From Caulobacter endophyticus (GTDB lineage Bacteria > Pseudomonadota > Alphaproteobacteria > Caulobacterales > Caulobacteraceae): a stretch of DNA of 64,000 bases. The first letter of the stretch is position 1, and each line of letters opens with the position of its first letter. Location of the stretch: positions 62,001 to 126,000 of the forward strand of contig NZ_JARQWV010000001.1 of the NCBI RefSeq assembly GCF_029543245.1, in the 5' to 3' direction. Positions 63,329 through 64,000 of the stretch are shown piece by piece. A program made the position numbers and the translations under genes. Under the pieces are notes generated by a model. It was not told the DNA's origin. It worked only from the letters and a program-made list of their open reading frames with translations, and did not search any database.

Positions 63329-63892
63329 ATGTTTGACGGCGTCGCCCCATCGATGACAGCTTCCCGCAAGCCTGCCGATCCGGCCGCCGAGATCATGGCC
63401 GAGCTTGTCGAGCGCTTCGACGCGCGCCTGCGCCGATACCTCGGCCGCTTCCTCGTCGGCCCCGACGTGGAGGACGCCTTGCAGGACATCTATCTAAGGC
63501 TGACCCGCCTGGCGGCGGGCGTGCCGCCTCCCAGCTTCAACGCCACCTATGTGTTCAAGACCGCCGACAGCGTGGTGCGCGACCTGCGCCGACGCCGGCT
63601 GGGCCGGGGCGGCGACCGCCACGTCGAGCTTCCCGACGACCTAGCGCACGATGCGCCCTCTCCGTTCGACGAGGTTCGCTGGCAGCAGAACGCCGACCTG
63701 CTGCGCCGCGCCATCGCGTCCCTGACCCGCGAGCAGCGGATGGTTCTGATGATGCACCGGGTAGAAGGACTGACATTGGTCGAGATCGCCGAACGGCAGC
63801 GCATCCCGCTGCGGACGACCCAGCGCCTGCTGGCCGACGCGCTCGGCCGCTGCCGGCACAGGCTCAAGGATTGTGGATGGTTCGAGAAGTGA
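63329..63892 (+). CDS. ECF sigma factor, FecI type (second system)
   Basis: A 187-residue sigma factor: region 2 is FLVGPDVEDALQDIYLRLTR and TYVFKTADSVVRDLRRRR, region 4 is ASLTREQRMVLMMHRVEGLT, then LVEIAERQRIPLRTTQRLLA. ATG at 63353 is an alternative start. It overlaps the following fecR-like gene and is divergent from the STN receptor, 140 bp away. Confidence 0.9.
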   Translation: MFDGVAPSMTASRKPADPAAEIMAELVERFDARLRRYLGRFLVGPDVEDALQDIYLRLTRLAAGVPPPSFNATYVFKTADSVVRDLRRRRLGRGGDRHVELPDDLAHDAPSPFDEVRWQQNADLLRRAIASLTREQRMVLMMHRVEGLTLVEIAERQRIPLRTTQRLLADALGRCRHRLKDCGWFEK

Positions 63893-64000
63893 CCCCGTTC
63901 CGCCCGCCCGCGCGGGACGCCGAGGCCGACGCCTTCGTCGCCGCCCGCCTGGGCGAGGAGCAAGGCGGTAACGCCGCGCCACGCCTGGAGGTGGGCCAGA
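63877..64000 (+). CDS. FecR-like anti-sigma regulator, N-terminal fragment (runs off window)
   Basis: An open frame from ATG at 63877 (or GTG at 63889) overlaps the sigma factor stop and continues to the window edge: MVREVTPFRPPARDAEADAF and on. About 41 residues are visible, too few for a domain call. Position after an ECF sigma gene facing an STN receptor makes FecR the expected identity. Confidence 0.6.
   Translation, partial: MVREVTPFRPPARDAEADAFVAARLGEEQGGNAAPRLEVGQ

Overview
The window is about 64 kb of GC-rich DNA from an alphaproteobacterium, almost certainly Caulobacter or a close relative. The signs are strong GC bias at third codon positions, a GAAC-N7-GAAC alphaproteobacterial LexA box in front of lexA, six TonB-dependent receptors, and XylR-type TTAGCGCTAA operators. 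I see no tRNA, rRNA, CRISPR array, insertion sequence or prophage.

Left third (1-22.5 kb), mostly housekeeping. In order: the start of pyrG, secG, a GNAT acetyltransferase, an 830-bp intergenic region with two large inverted repeats and a highly structured stretch that may be a non-coding RNA, tpiA, a ppiD-like chaperone overlapping trpE, a multicopper oxidase, a three-gene cassette of unknown function (dual-OB-like protein plus two DUF488 proteins) lying between trpE and trpGDC, a minimal YadA-type membrane anchor, lexA with its SOS box, a GH43 glycosidase, a PEP-mutase-family enzyme, comEC, gltX and gltA.

Middle (22.6-32.3 kb), aromatic catabolism. An outer-membrane porin, glutathione-dependent maleylpyruvate isomerase, AAHS-type transporter, fumarylpyruvate hydrolase, gentisate 1,2-dioxygenase, Rieske ferredoxin, and small and large oxygenase subunits read leftward. 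The last four junctions overlap by one to four bases. A divergent ferredoxin reductase and an IclR regulator complete the set. The predicted route is salicylate to gentisate to maleylpyruvate to fumarylpyruvate to fumarate plus pyruvate. The divergent promoter holds two adjacent palindromes.

Right half (32.3-64 kb), outer-membrane uptake. There is a TonB receptor with a secreted partner; a Fur-box-controlled siderophore receptor divergent from a DUF3649/PepSY/DUF3325 inner-membrane module; a sigma-FecR-receptor surface-signalling operon ending in a purple-acid-phosphatase-like enzyme; a plant-polysaccharide locus (GH106, GPH transporter, GH43, TonB receptor, LacI regulator with twin operators); and a tail-to-tail pair of paralogous TonB receptors, one of them with a signalling domain and divergent from a second sigma/FecR pair cut by the window edge.
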